A stretch of DNA of 64,000 bases from Zoogloea sp021286885 (GCF_041915215.1 NZ_JAYSBV010000005.1), one strand, 5' to 3'. Positions 52,280-61,740 are shown, numbered from the stretch's first letter. Translations and numbers: made by a program. The notes: generated by a model from the letters alone, not told the origin.

Positions 52280-53245
52280 ATGGCGAGCGATGCAGGCCCC
52301 TGGCCGGATCAGGATCAAGCCCCGGCCTTTGGCGGCCACGCCTGGCTGGAAGCGGTGAGTGCCGGTTTCCTGCCCCTGGAGGTGCAGCCCTGGCGCCCCC
52401 GCGAATTCTGGGGCCGGATCAGCACCCGCGAACTGGGCCCCGCCCGGGTCGCCCTGGTCAGCAGCCAGGCCCACACGGTGCGCCGCACCGCCCCCCTCGC
52501 GGCCCGCTCCGAGCACAACTACCTCAAGGCCCTGTGGATGGTGGAAGGCCGCTGCCAGGTGGAGCAGGGCGCCCACCAATCCCTGCTGGAAGCCGGCCAG
52601 TGGGCGGTGTATGAAACCGGCCGCCCCTACTCGATCCAGTTTGCCGACGACGCCCGCTTCGCCGTCGCCCTGCTGCCCCTGGAGCTGTGCGCCGACTGGT
52701 GCAGCCTGGGCCAGCACCTGTGCGCCCAGGCCCTGGGCCCCGATCCGGCCTCCCGGGGCGCTTTTCACACCCTGATTTCTGCCTTTGAGCACGCCCTGGG
52801 CGCCAGCGCCGCCGGCTTCGACGCCCTGGGCCGGGCCACCGCCCTGCTGGTGGCCGAATCCCTGCGCATCCACGGCGCCCCCCAACTCGCACCCGACCGC
52901 CACGCCCGCCGCCTCCAGGACGCCCACCGCCTCGTCGAACGCCATCTCTCAGACCCCGACTTCGGCCCCCAGGCCCTGGCCGAAGGGCTCCATCTTTCGC
53001 TACGCTCGGTCTACGCCCTGTTCCGCACCCAAGGCACCAGCCCGGTCGCCTTCATCCAACACATCCGCCTCGAACACTGCCGCCGCGCCCTCACCAACCC
53101 GGCCCTTGCCACCCGCAGCATCACCGAAATCGCCCTGGCCCACGGTTTTGCCGACAGTGCGCACTTCAGCCGGCTGTTCAAAGCCCGGTATGGGGTGACG
53201 CCGAGGGGGTGGAGGGGGGATGCCTGTCGGGGGCTGGGGGATTAA
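52280..53245 (+). CDS. AraC-family regulator, FeaR/HpaA-like
   Basis: This 321-residue activator has an N-terminal AraC_binding_2-type domain (SSQAHTVRRTAPLAARSEHN near residue 65, then GQWAVYETGRPYSIQF near 112). The C-terminal double helix-turn-helix runs from ~215 to 315 (GPQALAEGLHLSLRSVYALF, then SITEIALAHGFADSAHFSRL). Members of this group control aromatic amine or 4-hydroxyphenylacetate catabolism. Its position after the TRAP operon, which shares an operator with hpa, suggests a role in this regulon. It need not be the factor that binds the 41-bp palindrome. Confidence 0.85.
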   Translation: MASDAGPWPDQDQAPAFGGHAWLEAVSAGFLPLEVQPWRPREFWGRISTRELGPARVALVSSQAHTVRRTAPLAARSEHNYLKALWMVEGRCQVEQGAHQSLLEAGQWAVYETGRPYSIQFADDARFAVALLPLELCADWCSLGQHLCAQALGPDPASRGAFHTLISAFEHALGASAAGFDALGRATALLVAESLRIHGAPQLAPDRHARRLQDAHRLVERHLSDPDFGPQALAEGLHLSLRSVYALFRTQGTSPVAFIQHIRLEHCRRALTNPALATRSITEIALAHGFADSAHFSRLFKARYGVTPRGWRGDACRGLGD

Positions 53246-53311
53246 TAACAAAGCATCCGCTGGAATGATGGGTTAGGGCGAATTGATGGGAGCCGTGGCT
53301 AACTCGGGAGA

Positions 53312-54058
53312 AAGGCAAAACCGCCAGGGCTGAACGCTTGATCTGTTTGTGGGCTGGGTTCAGGGCTGAAAGTGCGTGCCCTCACCCCCGGCCCCTCTCC
53401 CTCAGGAGAGGGGTGAACGACACGGGGCGTTGGTTTGCAGCCTAAGCCCTTTTACTTTTGTGGAGAACCGCGTTGGGCGTTGATCTACGGCGTAAGCCCC
53501 TCTACCTCAGGGAGAGGGGTTGGGGTGAGGGAGAGCTTGGTGAGGCTTGGCTGGGGGCAAGCAAAACCGCCTGGGCTGAACGCTTGATCTGTTTGCGGGC
53601 TGGGTTCAGGACTGAAAGTGCGTGCCCTCACCCCCGGCCCCTCTCCCTCAGGAGAGGGGTGAACGACACGGGGCGTCGGTTTGCAGTCTAAGCCCTTTTA
53701 CTTTTGTGGAGAACCGCGCTGGGCGTTGATCTACGGCGTAAGCCCCTCTACCTCTGGGAGAGGGGTTGGGGTGAGGGAGAGCTTGGGAAAGCGGTGGGTG
53801 AGGCTTGGCTGGGGGCAAGCAAAACCGCCAGGGCTGAACGCTTGATCTGTTTGCGGGCTGGGTTTAGAGCTGAAAGTGCGTGCCCTCACCCCCGGCCCCT
53901 CTCCCTCAGGAGAGGGGTGAACGACATGGGGCGTTGGTTGCAGCCTAAGCCCTTTTACTTTTGTGGAGAAGCGCGCTGGGCGTTGGTCTACGGCGTAAGC
54001 CCCTCTACCTCAGGGAGAGGGGTTGGGGTGAGGGCGAGCTTGGGAAAGCGGTGGAAAC
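53312..54058. repeat. Three-copy ~250-bp tandem intergenic repeat
   Basis: Three near-identical units follow the AraC gene; the shared word TGAACGCTTG starts at 53331, 53577 and 53835 (periods 246 and 258, the third unit being lengthened by about 12 bp). Each unit holds CCCTCACCCC and later its reverse complement GGGGTGAGGG, plus inner arms around CCTCTCCC/GGGAGAGG, so each can form a long hairpin. Small open frames of 77 and 127 codons inside it are by-products of the repeat. The whole 53246-54218 gap contains no gene I can support. Confidence 0.85.
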
Positions 54059-54218
54059 GTCTGAGCATGGTTGACGCGGGTAATTGAAACAGCCCCCCAG
54101 CCCCCCGATTCTGCACCCCCATCCAAACCCTTCTGCACCCCCAGACAAGATCCCCTGCCAGCACTGGGCCAGACTGCTGCGTACAGCTTTTATAACAACA
54201 GCAGTACGGAGACGACCC

Positions 54219-55091
54219 ATGAACCCTTTGTTTTGCGCTCAGTTTCGCCCTGAGTTTCGTTCTTTGGCGCTGGCCTGTGGGCTGGTGGCGTGGAGTGTGT
54301 CGGCTGTGGCCGATGTGAAGCCGGATGGTGGTGATTACCAGGCTGCGCCGCCGGGGACGGATTTGTTGGTGGTGTATGCCCAGCATCATAGTGCCGATAG
54401 CCTGTATGCGCGGGGGAGCAAGGCGGCGGGTAATCTGGATCTGGGGCTGGATGTGGGGCTGTTGCGCTACGTGCATTTCACCCGCTGGGGGGATTACATC
54501 GTGGATCCGCAGGTGATCCTGCCCTTTGGCCAGCAGAAGGTGGGCCTGGCGGATAGCCGGACGTCGGGGATTGGGGATGTGATTTTTGGCGGCACCTTGT
54601 GGACCATTGCCGATATGGACAAGGGCGAGCATCTGGGTTGGTCGGTGTTTTTTACCGCGCCCACCGGGAGCGACAAGAATCAGGGATTTGCGCTCAGCAA
54701 TAACCGCTGGGCCACCGATTTGCAGGTGGGCTATGTGCGCCGCTTTGCGCCCCGGTGGTCGGTGGATCTGATTGGCGAGGTGGAGTTTTATCAAAACCAG
54801 CGGGATACCGGCGCCCGGCGTGACCCGCTGCTGCAAACCCATGCCCATTTGCGCTATCACCTGAATGATGCGACCCATTTCGGGGTGTCGTATCGCCATA
54901 GCTGGGGCGCCCAGGACAGCCTGGATGGGGTGGCCCAGACCAATCGGCGCAATAACGGCAATCTTACCCTCAGCGCGGCGACCTTTCTGGCGCCGGGGCT
55001 GCAGGGCATGCTCCAGTACAGCTACGACACCCAGGTGCAGGATGGGCCGTTGACCCGGGGGATTCAGGCGCGGCTGGTGAAGATTTTCTGA
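54219..55091 (+). CDS. MetA-type outer-membrane protein of phenol/meta-pathway family
   Basis: This 290-residue protein has a signal peptide (LALACGLVAWSVSAVA, cut near residue 31). The rest is rich in alternating aromatic/hydrophobic beta strands typical of an outer-membrane barrel, ending in a C-terminal Phe (RLVKIF). The pattern matches the phenol-degradation MetA family, which is found beside aromatic catabolism genes and is thought to aid uptake of hydrophobic substrates. The ATG at 54219 has GGAGA upstream; an open extension to 54084 is Pro-rich and non-homologous. It lies 153 bp before an aldehyde dehydrogenase. Confidence 0.78.
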   Translation: MNPLFCAQFRPEFRSLALACGLVAWSVSAVADVKPDGGDYQAAPPGTDLLVVYAQHHSADSLYARGSKAAGNLDLGLDVGLLRYVHFTRWGDYIVDPQVILPFGQQKVGLADSRTSGIGDVIFGGTLWTIADMDKGEHLGWSVFFTAPTGSDKNQGFALSNNRWATDLQVGYVRRFAPRWSVDLIGEVEFYQNQRDTGARRDPLLQTHAHLRYHLNDATHFGVSYRHSWGAQDSLDGVAQTNRRNNGNLTLSAATFLAPGLQGMLQYSYDTQVQDGPLTRGIQARLVKIF

Positions 55092-55244
55092 GCAGGATTC
55101 TGGCGGGCAGCAGGCTGGCCGCAAGGATGTCCTTCGGGCAATGCCGGGGGCATCCTGTCATTTCGTCATTCATTTGAGCCATTTTAATTTTTTCAGCTTT
55201 TCAGCTTTCTCGACTTTCAGCGATAACAACAGGAAACCCGCGCC

Positions 55245-56669
55245 ATGCAAAGCTATCCTATGATCATCAACGGCCAGCCGGTTTTGACCGAAGCGCTGCT
55301 CGACGTTATCAACCCGGCCACGGGGCGTCCCTTTGCCCAGGTGGCGGCGGGGGATGCGCAGCATGCGGAGTTGGCCATTGCTGCGGCCAAGGCGGCCTTT
55401 CCGGGCTGGAGCCGGCGGCCTGATGCCGAGCGGCGCGAGTTGCTCCATGTGCTGGCGGGGCTGCTCGAAACCCATATGCCGGAGCTGATGCAGCTCGTCA
55501 CCCAGGAATCCGGCAAGCCCCTGGACGGGCTCAACCATGTGGGTTCGGGCATGGAAGTGGGTGGCGCCATGGTGTGGACCCGCGCCACGGCGGCCCTCGA
55601 TATTCCGGTGGATCTGATTCAGGACAATGCGCAGGCTCGGGTTGAGGTGCATCGCAAGCCCCTGGGTGTGGTGGCGTCCATCACCCCCTGGAACTGGCCG
55701 TTGATGATTGCCATCTGGCACATCATGCCCGCCCTGCGCGCCGGCAATACGGTGGTGATCAAGCCCGCCTCCCTGACGCCGGTGGCCACCCTGCGCTTCA
55801 TCGCCCTGGCCAATCAGGTGCTGCCGGCCGGGGTGCTGAATGTCATTACCGGCGACCGGGAGGTGGGCGGCGTGCTCACCAGCCACCCGGACGTGGCCAA
55901 GGTGGTGTTTACCGGCTCTACCCCCACCGGGCGCCACATCATGAGCAGCGCCGCGCCCACCCTCAAGCGCCTCACCCTGGAGCTGGGCGGCAACGATGCG
56001 GGCATCGTGCTGCCGGATGCAGACCCGAAGGCCATCGCGCCCCGTTTGTTTGGCGTGGCTTTCCACAACAATGGCCAGACCTGCGCCTGCCTCAAGCGCC
56101 TGTTTGTGCATGAAAGCATTTACGAGGAACTGTGCGCCGAACTGGCCCGCCTCGCCCGGGAAGTGGTGGTGGGCGACGGCCTCAAGCCCGAAACCCAGCT
56201 CGGGCCGGTGCAGAACCCGGCCCAGCGCCTGCTGGTGCATGGGCTGGTGGAGGAGGCCCGGGCCAAGGGCGCCCGGGTGCTGGCCGGGGGGGAGTTCCTG
56301 GCCGGCGAAGGCTTCTTCTACGCGCCCACCGTGATCGCCGATGCCTGCGAGGGGATGCGCGTGGTGGATGAGGAACAGTTCGGCCCGGTGCTGCCGGTGA
56401 TCCGCTACCGCAGCATCGAGCAGGCCCTGGAGCAGGCCAACCGGGGCGAAAACGGCCTGGGCGGCTCGGTCTGGTCGGGCAATCTGGCCCTCGCCACCGA
56501 AATCGCCCAGCGCCTGGAGTGCGGCACTGCCTGGGTGAACGACCACGGCGCCCTCCAGCCTGACGCGCCCTTTGGCGGCATCAAGCAATCGGGCCTGGGC
56601 ACCGAGTTCGGCCTTTACGGCCTGGAGGAGTTCATGAACCTCCAGACCGTCAAGGTGGTGAAGGGTTGA
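55245..56669 (+). CDS. Aldehyde dehydrogenase family protein
   Basis: This 474-residue NAD(P)-dependent aldehyde dehydrogenase has catalytic Cys in NGQTCACLKRLFV near residue 280, base Glu in LELGGNDAG near 245, and ITPWNWPLMIAIWHIMPALR near 145. It resembles the group acting on aromatic or medium aliphatic aldehydes, but I cannot name the substrate. The gene follows the MetA-type outer-membrane gene and could be co-transcribed. AGGAAA precedes the ATG. It is clearly distinct from hpaE and gabD, so it is not a local duplicate. Confidence 0.85.
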   Translation: MQSYPMIINGQPVLTEALLDVINPATGRPFAQVAAGDAQHAELAIAAAKAAFPGWSRRPDAERRELLHVLAGLLETHMPELMQLVTQESGKPLDGLNHVGSGMEVGGAMVWTRATAALDIPVDLIQDNAQARVEVHRKPLGVVASITPWNWPLMIAIWHIMPALRAGNTVVIKPASLTPVATLRFIALANQVLPAGVLNVITGDREVGGVLTSHPDVAKVVFTGSTPTGRHIMSSAAPTLKRLTLELGGNDAGIVLPDADPKAIAPRLFGVAFHNNGQTCACLKRLFVHESIYEELCAELARLAREVVVGDGLKPETQLGPVQNPAQRLLVHGLVEEARAKGARVLAGGEFLAGEGFFYAPTVIADACEGMRVVDEEQFGPVLPVIRYRSIEQALEQANRGENGLGGSVWSGNLALATEIAQRLECGTAWVNDHGALQPDAPFGGIKQSGLGTEFGLYGLEEFMNLQTVKVVKG

Positions 56670-56670
56670 G

Positions 56671-56691
56671 GCAGGCCCGTGTCAGGCCTGC
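56671..56691. terminator. Hairpin between convergent ALDH and TonB-receptor genes
   Basis: GCAGGCC (56671-56677) and GGCCTGC (56685-56691) form a 7-bp stem directly after the ALDH stop and before the receptor stop. No T-run follows, so it is a tentative bidirectional terminator. Confidence 0.45.
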
Positions 56692-56699
56692 ATTGGGGT

Positions 56700-58961
56700 T
56701 TAGAACTTGACGCTCAGCGCCGCGTACAGGGCCCGGCCCATGCCCGGCACCGGGATGCCGTAGGGGCTGCCCATGCCGTTCAGGGCCATGGTCATGCCCT
56801 GGCCGATGTAGGCGCCGCCCAGGGGGTTGGCGTACTGCTGGTTGAGGGCGTTCTCCAGCCCCAGTTCGATGCGGGCCTGGGTGCCGGCCTGTTTCCAGTC
56901 GTAGCGGGTGCGCAGGTTGAGGAGGCCGTAGCCGCTGGTTTCCATCTCGTTGCGCACCGCAGATACATCATGCTTGCCCCGCACCAGCACGCTTTCGAGG
57001 GTGCTGGTCCAGCTGCCCAGCTGGTGTTCCAGGGCGAGGCGGGCGTTGAGGGGCATCACGTTGTAGAGGTGATCCCCGGTGTCCCGGTTGCTGCCGTGGG
57101 TGTAGCCCAGGTAGCCGCGCCCGGTCAGGCTGCCCCAGCCGGCGCCGCTGGCCACCGGGAAGAAGCCCGAGAGGTCAAGGCCGTACAGGCGCGCATCCTG
57201 GTTGGCGAGGCTCAGATAGACGAAGCGCCCGCTGTTCAGGTTGGTGGCGGCCTTCACACAGGCGGGGTTGGCCGGGCCGCAGCGCACCGCGTCGATGTAG
57301 TTGTCCACCAGGGTGTAATACGGGGTCAGGCGCAGGCCCCAGACCTGGCGGGTGGGGTCGTGCCAGTCGGCGCTCACGCTCAGGGTGTGGGCCACTTCGG
57401 GCTTCAGATCCGGATTGCCCACGTAGCCGTTGCCATCATTCACCCAGTTGTTCATGGTCATCGCCATGCCGCCGGTGGACCAGGTGTAGCGCTCGTAGAG
57501 GCTGGGGGAGCGGGTCTTGCGGGAATAGCCGCCTTCCAGTTGCAGGGTTTCGCTGGCGCTGTAGCGGGCGAGGGCGCTCAGATCCAGGTTGTTGTCGGAG
57601 CGGGCCCGGTCTTTGGCATTGAAGGCGCTGGCGTCGGTGTTGTAGCCGCTGTTGTAGCCATGCACCGCACCGCTGTCGGTTTTGACCTGGCTATGGCGGG
57701 CGCCGAGCAGGGCGCTCCAGCGGGCATCGAGGGCGCCTTCCCATTCGGCGTAGAAGTCGATCCGGTCCCGTTGGCCGTTGTGGATGTTCACGAAGGTATC
57801 CGGCGCCATGCCGCCGCCGGAGGGGTTCCACCAGTCATTGAGCCGGTATTGCTGGAGTTCGGCCCCCACGCGTAGCACGTCCTGTTCGTTGAGCAGCACG
57901 CTGGCCTTGAGGGCGGCGCCGGTGTTTTTGCCCTCGGTGTCCATGGGCATGCCCGGCACGGTGGCGCTGGCGCCGTACCAGAACAGCTTGTCGGCCCCGA
58001 AGTTCATGCTGTGGCGGGTGTGCTCGTGGTACACCCGGGTTTCCAGGGTGCCCCAGTCAAACCGACCTTCGTAACCCAGGTTGACCTGGGTGCTCCGGTT
58101 GTCGGTCATGTCCATGTGCTGATTGGGAAAGTTCTGGTAGGGGATGTGCTGCAGGCCCAGCTTGAGGGTGAACAGGTGGTTGGCGTTGCGCAGCGCCATG
58201 TCCAGGGCCTGGTTGGTGGTCTTGTAGGCGGAGGAACCCACTTCGTCCCCGGCGATCCAGTGGCTGCCCTTGATGGTGTTGGTGGCCTGGTAGCCGGGCT
58301 TGAAGGCCTTGGCGGCGGTGTAGTTGCTGGATTCGGCCGTGGCGCCGGTGTAGCGCACGCTCAGGTTTTCGTTGGCCCAGCTGGCGCTGGCGTTCACGCC
58401 CCGGGCATTGCCGTTGCTCCGGTAAAACGTGCCCAGCTCGCCGCTGGTAAGGCTGCCTTCGGCGGCGGTGGCGAAGCGCGGGGTTTTGGATTTGACAATA
58501 ATCGCGCTGCCCAGCCCGTCGCCGCCCACGCTCACCGGGGTGATGGCGGAATACACCGCGACCTCGGCTAGATTGCTCGGGTCCAGGTAAGAGAGGGGCG
58601 GGTTCATGTGGTTGGCACAGGCGGAGATCAGATCCATGCCGTCGATGCTGATCCGCAGCCGGTCATCTGCCAGTCCGTGGATCACCGGCAGGCTGGAGAC
58701 GCCTCCGGCGCTGCTCAGGTCCACACCCGGCACGCTGCGCAGCAGGCGGGCCGTATCGGCGGTGGAGAGTGGGCTCAGGCGGCGCGCCTCCAGCCGGTTG
58801 GTGGGGGCATTCAGGCCGGGCAGGCGCGGGGCCTGGACTTGGATTTCTTCGAGTGGCTGGAGGGCTTCGGCGGCCTGCTGGGCCTGGGCTGGCTGGGCCA
58901 GCAGGCCGCTCATGCAGGCCAGGGCAACAGCGGCAGAAAGAGGGTGCGGGCGATGACGCAT
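56700..58961 (-). CDS. TonB-dependent copper receptor, OprC/NosA-like
   Basis: This 753-residue outer-membrane receptor has a signal peptide to about residue 28 (QPAQAQQ), a plug domain (~45-170), a 22-strand-type barrel, and a C-terminal Phe (YAALSVKF). The plug contains DLISACANHMNPPLSYLDPS with Cys115 and Met119, matching the CxxxM copper site described for Pseudomonas OprC. Met-rich loops (HMDMTDN, GMPMDTEG, GGMAMTMNN) fit copper binding. It therefore probably imports copper rather than a siderophore. It is leftward and monocistronic; the upstream IclR gene is on the same strand. Confidence 0.88.
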   Translation of the reverse strand: MRHRPHPLSAAVALACMSGLLAQPAQAQQAAEALQPLEEIQVQAPRLPGLNAPTNRLEARRLSPLSTADTARLLRSVPGVDLSSAGGVSSLPVIHGLADDRLRISIDGMDLISACANHMNPPLSYLDPSNLAEVAVYSAITPVSVGGDGLGSAIIVKSKTPRFATAAEGSLTSGELGTFYRSNGNARGVNASASWANENLSVRYTGATAESSNYTAAKAFKPGYQATNTIKGSHWIAGDEVGSSAYKTTNQALDMALRNANHLFTLKLGLQHIPYQNFPNQHMDMTDNRSTQVNLGYEGRFDWGTLETRVYHEHTRHSMNFGADKLFWYGASATVPGMPMDTEGKNTGAALKASVLLNEQDVLRVGAELQQYRLNDWWNPSGGGMAPDTFVNIHNGQRDRIDFYAEWEGALDARWSALLGARHSQVKTDSGAVHGYNSGYNTDASAFNAKDRARSDNNLDLSALARYSASETLQLEGGYSRKTRSPSLYERYTWSTGGMAMTMNNWVNDGNGYVGNPDLKPEVAHTLSVSADWHDPTRQVWGLRLTPYYTLVDNYIDAVRCGPANPACVKAATNLNSGRFVYLSLANQDARLYGLDLSGFFPVASGAGWGSLTGRGYLGYTHGSNRDTGDHLYNVMPLNARLALEHQLGSWTSTLESVLVRGKHDVSAVRNEMETSGYGLLNLRTRYDWKQAGTQARIELGLENALNQQYANPLGGAYIGQGMTMALNGMGSPYGIPVPGMGRALYAALSVKF

Positions 58962-59084
58962 GGATGGCTTTCAGTGTTGTATAAGAAAACACTGAATTGT
59001 CCTGAGCCTCATGGCCCTTGCCGATGCGGCATGGTGTCGCAGCCCGGGCCGGAGGCTGGCCCGGGGTTTGCCGGAAAGCCCGAT

Positions 59085-59864
59085 TTAGCGGCTGGTGGGC
59101 AGGTAGCCCATGGCGGCCGAGATTTCGGCGGCGGTCTGCTTGATGATGGGTACCCAGTCCGGGTTGAAGCGTTCGGAAGGGGTCGATAGCGACAGGCCGG
59201 CGATCAGCTCGCCGCTATCGTCGCGGATGCCGGCGGCGATGCAGCGCACCCCGTTTTCCACTTCGTCCATGTCGTAGGCCACGCCATGCCGGCGCACCTT
59301 GTCCAGCTCTTTTTCGAGGCCCTGGAGGGTGGTGATGGAGGTGGCGGTGCTGGCGGGCAGGTTGGTGCGCTTGGCGTAATCGCGCACTTTCTGGGGGCCG
59401 TCTTCCACCAGGAAGAGTTTGCCGGTGGCGGTGGTGTGCAGGGGCGCCCGGGCGCCCACGATATGCACCACGCGCACGGCGGAGCGGCCGCTGGACGTCC
59501 GCTCCACATACACGATTTCATCCCCGGCCCGGATGCCCAGGTTGACGCTCTCGCCGGTGGTGGCGTGCAAGCGCTGCATGGCGGGCATGGCGGTTTCGCG
59601 CAGGGAAATGCGGGATTTCACCAGACTGCCCAGCTCCAGCAGGCGGATGCCCAGCCGGTAGATGCCTGCGTCGCTGCGTTCCACAAAGCCGCTGTGGGTC
59701 ATGGCGCCAAGGATGCGGTGGGCGGTGGAGGGATGCAGGCCCGTCTCCAGGGCCAGTTGCTTGAGGGGCACCGGGTCTGGATGTTCGGCCAGCACTTCGA
59801 GCAGCTTCATCATCCGTTCGATGACCTGGATCGAGTTCTTGGAGTTGTTTTCTTGCGTGGTCAA
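59085..59864 (-). CDS. IclR-family transcriptional regulator
   Basis: This ~259-residue regulator has a winged helix at its N-terminus (NSIQVIERMMKLLEVLAEHP, then PLKQLALETGLHPSTAHRIL) and a GAF-like IclR effector domain (MQRLHATTGESVNLGIRAGD and onward). CIAAGIRDDSGELIAGLSLS near the end is the conserved effector-domain stretch. The start is uncertain: no ATG precedes the HTH, and I use a TTG at 59864 with GAG 8 nt upstream; another TTG lies at 59906. Target unknown; the neighbouring TonB receptor and the MetA/ALDH pair are candidates. Confidence 0.82.
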   Translation of the reverse strand: MTTQENNSKNSIQVIERMMKLLEVLAEHPDPVPLKQLALETGLHPSTAHRILGAMTHSGFVERSDAGIYRLGIRLLELGSLVKSRISLRETAMPAMQRLHATTGESVNLGIRAGDEIVYVERTSSGRSAVRVVHIVGARAPLHTTATGKLFLVEDGPQKVRDYAKRTNLPASTATSITTLQGLEKELDKVRRHGVAYDMDEVENGVRCIAAGIRDDSGELIAGLSLSTPSERFNPDWVPIIKQTAAEISAAMGYLPTSR

Positions 59865-59986
59865 CGGTCTTACTCGGGTGGTGAGTGGTGAAGGGTGAGT
59901 GATCAATCAGAGGATGCGAATGTTAACGCAGGTCATGCCATTTCGCCTAATGAAATGCCCGTGACGCCCATTACGGCAGCCGTGGT

Positions 59987-60709
59987 TCAGGTCTTGATCG
60001 AAAAGGGCGTGAAGTCGGTGTTCCGGTCGTAGTGGTCCACCCCTTCGGCCCGCTTCAGAAAGCCCACGATGGCGTAGGTGAAGGGCGTGAACAGGGTTTC
60101 CACGGCCACCTTGGTTACAAACTGGGCGAGCATGATGCCGGGCAGCAGCTCGTTGGGGATCAGGCCCGAGTTCCAGAAGGCGAGGGGGTAGAACAACAGG
60201 CAATCAACCCCTTCGCCGAAGATCGTGGAGCCGATGGTGCGCTGCCACAGGTGACGCCCGGCACTCAGGATCTTCATTTTGGCGAGGATGAAGGAGTTGA
60301 CGAACTCCCCGCAGAAGAAGGCGCATAGCGATGCGAGCACGATGCGCCAAGTGGAGCCGAAGGCCACCTCGTAGGCGCCCTGGTTGTGCCAGCCCGGGGC
60401 CGGGGGCAGGGCCACCACCACGGCGGCCATCACCGAGGCGAAGATCATCGCCCCAAAGCCGGCCCAGATCACCCGTCGCGCCCGGGCATAGCCATACACC
60501 TCGGTCAGCACGTCGCCAAAGATGTAGGAGATGGGAAAGAACACCACCCCCGCGCCAAAGGTGATGGGGCCCCAGCCGGGCAGGGTGAGCTGGGCGGCCT
60601 TGGCCGGGCCGATGATGTTGGAGCACAGATAGACCGCCACGAAGGCGGCCATGATGAATTCGTAGTAGCGGTAGCCCTGGGCGGGCTGGGTTGGGGTGTG
60701 GGGTGTCAT
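59987..60709 (-). CDS. Queuosine-precursor transporter (YhhQ/VUT family)
   Basis: This 240-residue protein has about six membrane helices and is similar to YhhQ, which imports queuine precursors (preQ0/preQ1) across the inner membrane. FFPISYIFGDVLTEVYGYAR near residue 60 is the hallmark segment. CAFFCGEFVNSFILAKMKIL near 130 and TIGSTIFGEGVDCLLFYPLA near 155 follow, with the conserved Gly-Glu pattern. The ATG at 60709 is chosen over an open extension to 60772. I saw no preQ1 riboswitch upstream. Confidence 0.88.
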   Translation of the reverse strand: MTPHTPTQPAQGYRYYEFIMAAFVAVYLCSNIIGPAKAAQLTLPGWGPITFGAGVVFFPISYIFGDVLTEVYGYARARRVIWAGFGAMIFASVMAAVVVALPPAPGWHNQGAYEVAFGSTWRIVLASLCAFFCGEFVNSFILAKMKILSAGRHLWQRTIGSTIFGEGVDCLLFYPLAFWNSGLIPNELLPGIMLAQFVTKVAVETLFTPFTYAIVGFLKRAEGVDHYDRNTDFTPFSIKT

Positions 60710-60798
60710 GGGGGGCGTTCCGGCGGGAGGGGATGGTTCAGTGTCGCACTGCAACATATCCCACTGCAACATGTCCCGCCGTTCGGCCCTGCTGCCTC

Positions 60799-61740
60799 TT
60801 AGCTCCAGAGGGCGTGGCCCAGGGTGCGGACCAGAATCCCGGCCATGCCGCCCAGCAGGGCGGGTTTCCAGACCTGGGCGATGCGCGGCCCGGCAGACAT
60901 GAAAATCGCCAACCCGGGTAGATCCAGGGGGCTGATCAGAAAACCGGCGGGCGGGCCGTTGAGGGTTTCCGGCGTCATGGTGCCGGCGCGCAGCATTTCA
61001 TCCATCACCCCCATGGCTGCGGTGCCGCCGGCCATGTATTTGGTGACGGTGGGCAGGATCAGGGCCGGGCTGATCCCCAGGCTCTGGAGACCGGGGGCGA
61101 GCCAGTGGGTGAGCCCGTCCACCACGCCCAGGCGGCGCAGGGCCAGTACCACGGTGAGGGACAGCACCAGCATGGGGATGGAGCCCAGGGTGATCTTGAA
61201 GGCCTCGCTGCCCGCCCGGTTGATGACGTCCAGCACCCCCTTGGCACTTTCGGCCACCGGGTGATGGAGGGTTTCATCCAGGCGCGCCTCTTCGGCGCTC
61301 AGATGGCGCCCGGGGCCGTAGTAGGCACAGGCGGCAGCCACCAGCCCGCCCACCACCGACCAGATCAGGGCCGGGCTGTAGTGCAGGCCCATGGCGGCCA
61401 TGGGCATGGTCACGTTGGCCTGGGCCATGGCCAGCACCATGGCTACGGTGGCAGCCAGGTGGCGGCTGGAGGTGCCCCGCTGCTCCATCATGGTGAGGGT
61501 GGCGAGGGGGGCGGCGAAGCTGACAAAGTTGATCTGGAGCGCCGCAAACACCCCAAGCCCGGTCAGCCCCACCGGGCGCAGCACGGGGGTCAGACGCGCC
61601 ACCACCCAATCCAGCACGCCCTTGGCTTCGAGCAGCCGCATCATGGACAGCATGACCACCATCACCGGCAGCAGTACGAAGAAACACAGCTCAATGGCGG
61701 AGCGGCCCGCCCGCAGGATGACGTCGATCAGCAGATCCAT
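60799..61740 (-). CDS. Nucleoside-recognition (Gate) domain membrane protein
   Basis: This 313-residue protein has about eight hydrophobic segments and two Gate-type domains, the first with FAALQINFVSFAAPLATLTM near residue 65 and the second with LILPTVTKYMAGGTAAMGVM near 225. Such proteins (SpmA/YjiH-like) transport or sense nucleosides or ions, but roles are poorly known. It lies 89 bp upstream of the YhhQ-type gene on the same strand. Both may handle nucleobase-like compounds, an inference from proximity only. Confidence 0.78.
   Translation of the reverse strand: MDLLIDVILRAGRSAIELCFFVLLPVMVVMLSMMRLLEAKGVLDWVVARLTPVLRPVGLTGLGVFAALQINFVSFAAPLATLTMMEQRGTSSRHLAATVAMVLAMAQANVTMPMAAMGLHYSPALIWSVVGGLVAAACAYYGPGRHLSAEEARLDETLHHPVAESAKGVLDVINRAGSEAFKITLGSIPMLVLSLTVVLALRRLGVVDGLTHWLAPGLQSLGISPALILPTVTKYMAGGTAAMGVMDEMLRAGTMTPETLNGPPAGFLISPLDLPGLAIFMSAGPRIAQVWKPALLGGMAGILVRTLGHALWS

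Noticed and set aside
53312..54058. Possible CRISPR array
   Set aside because: Units are about 250 bp, have internal inverted arms and no short-repeat/unique-spacer alternation; no cas genes are present.
53458..54087. Small open frames of 77 and 127 codons
   Set aside because: They are read through the tandem repeat units and repeat the same peptide, so they reflect repeat structure rather than genes.
60710..60798. Possible preQ1 riboswitch before the YhhQ-type transporter
   Set aside because: No preQ1-I pseudoknot pattern or A-rich tail was found in the leader on the minus strand.
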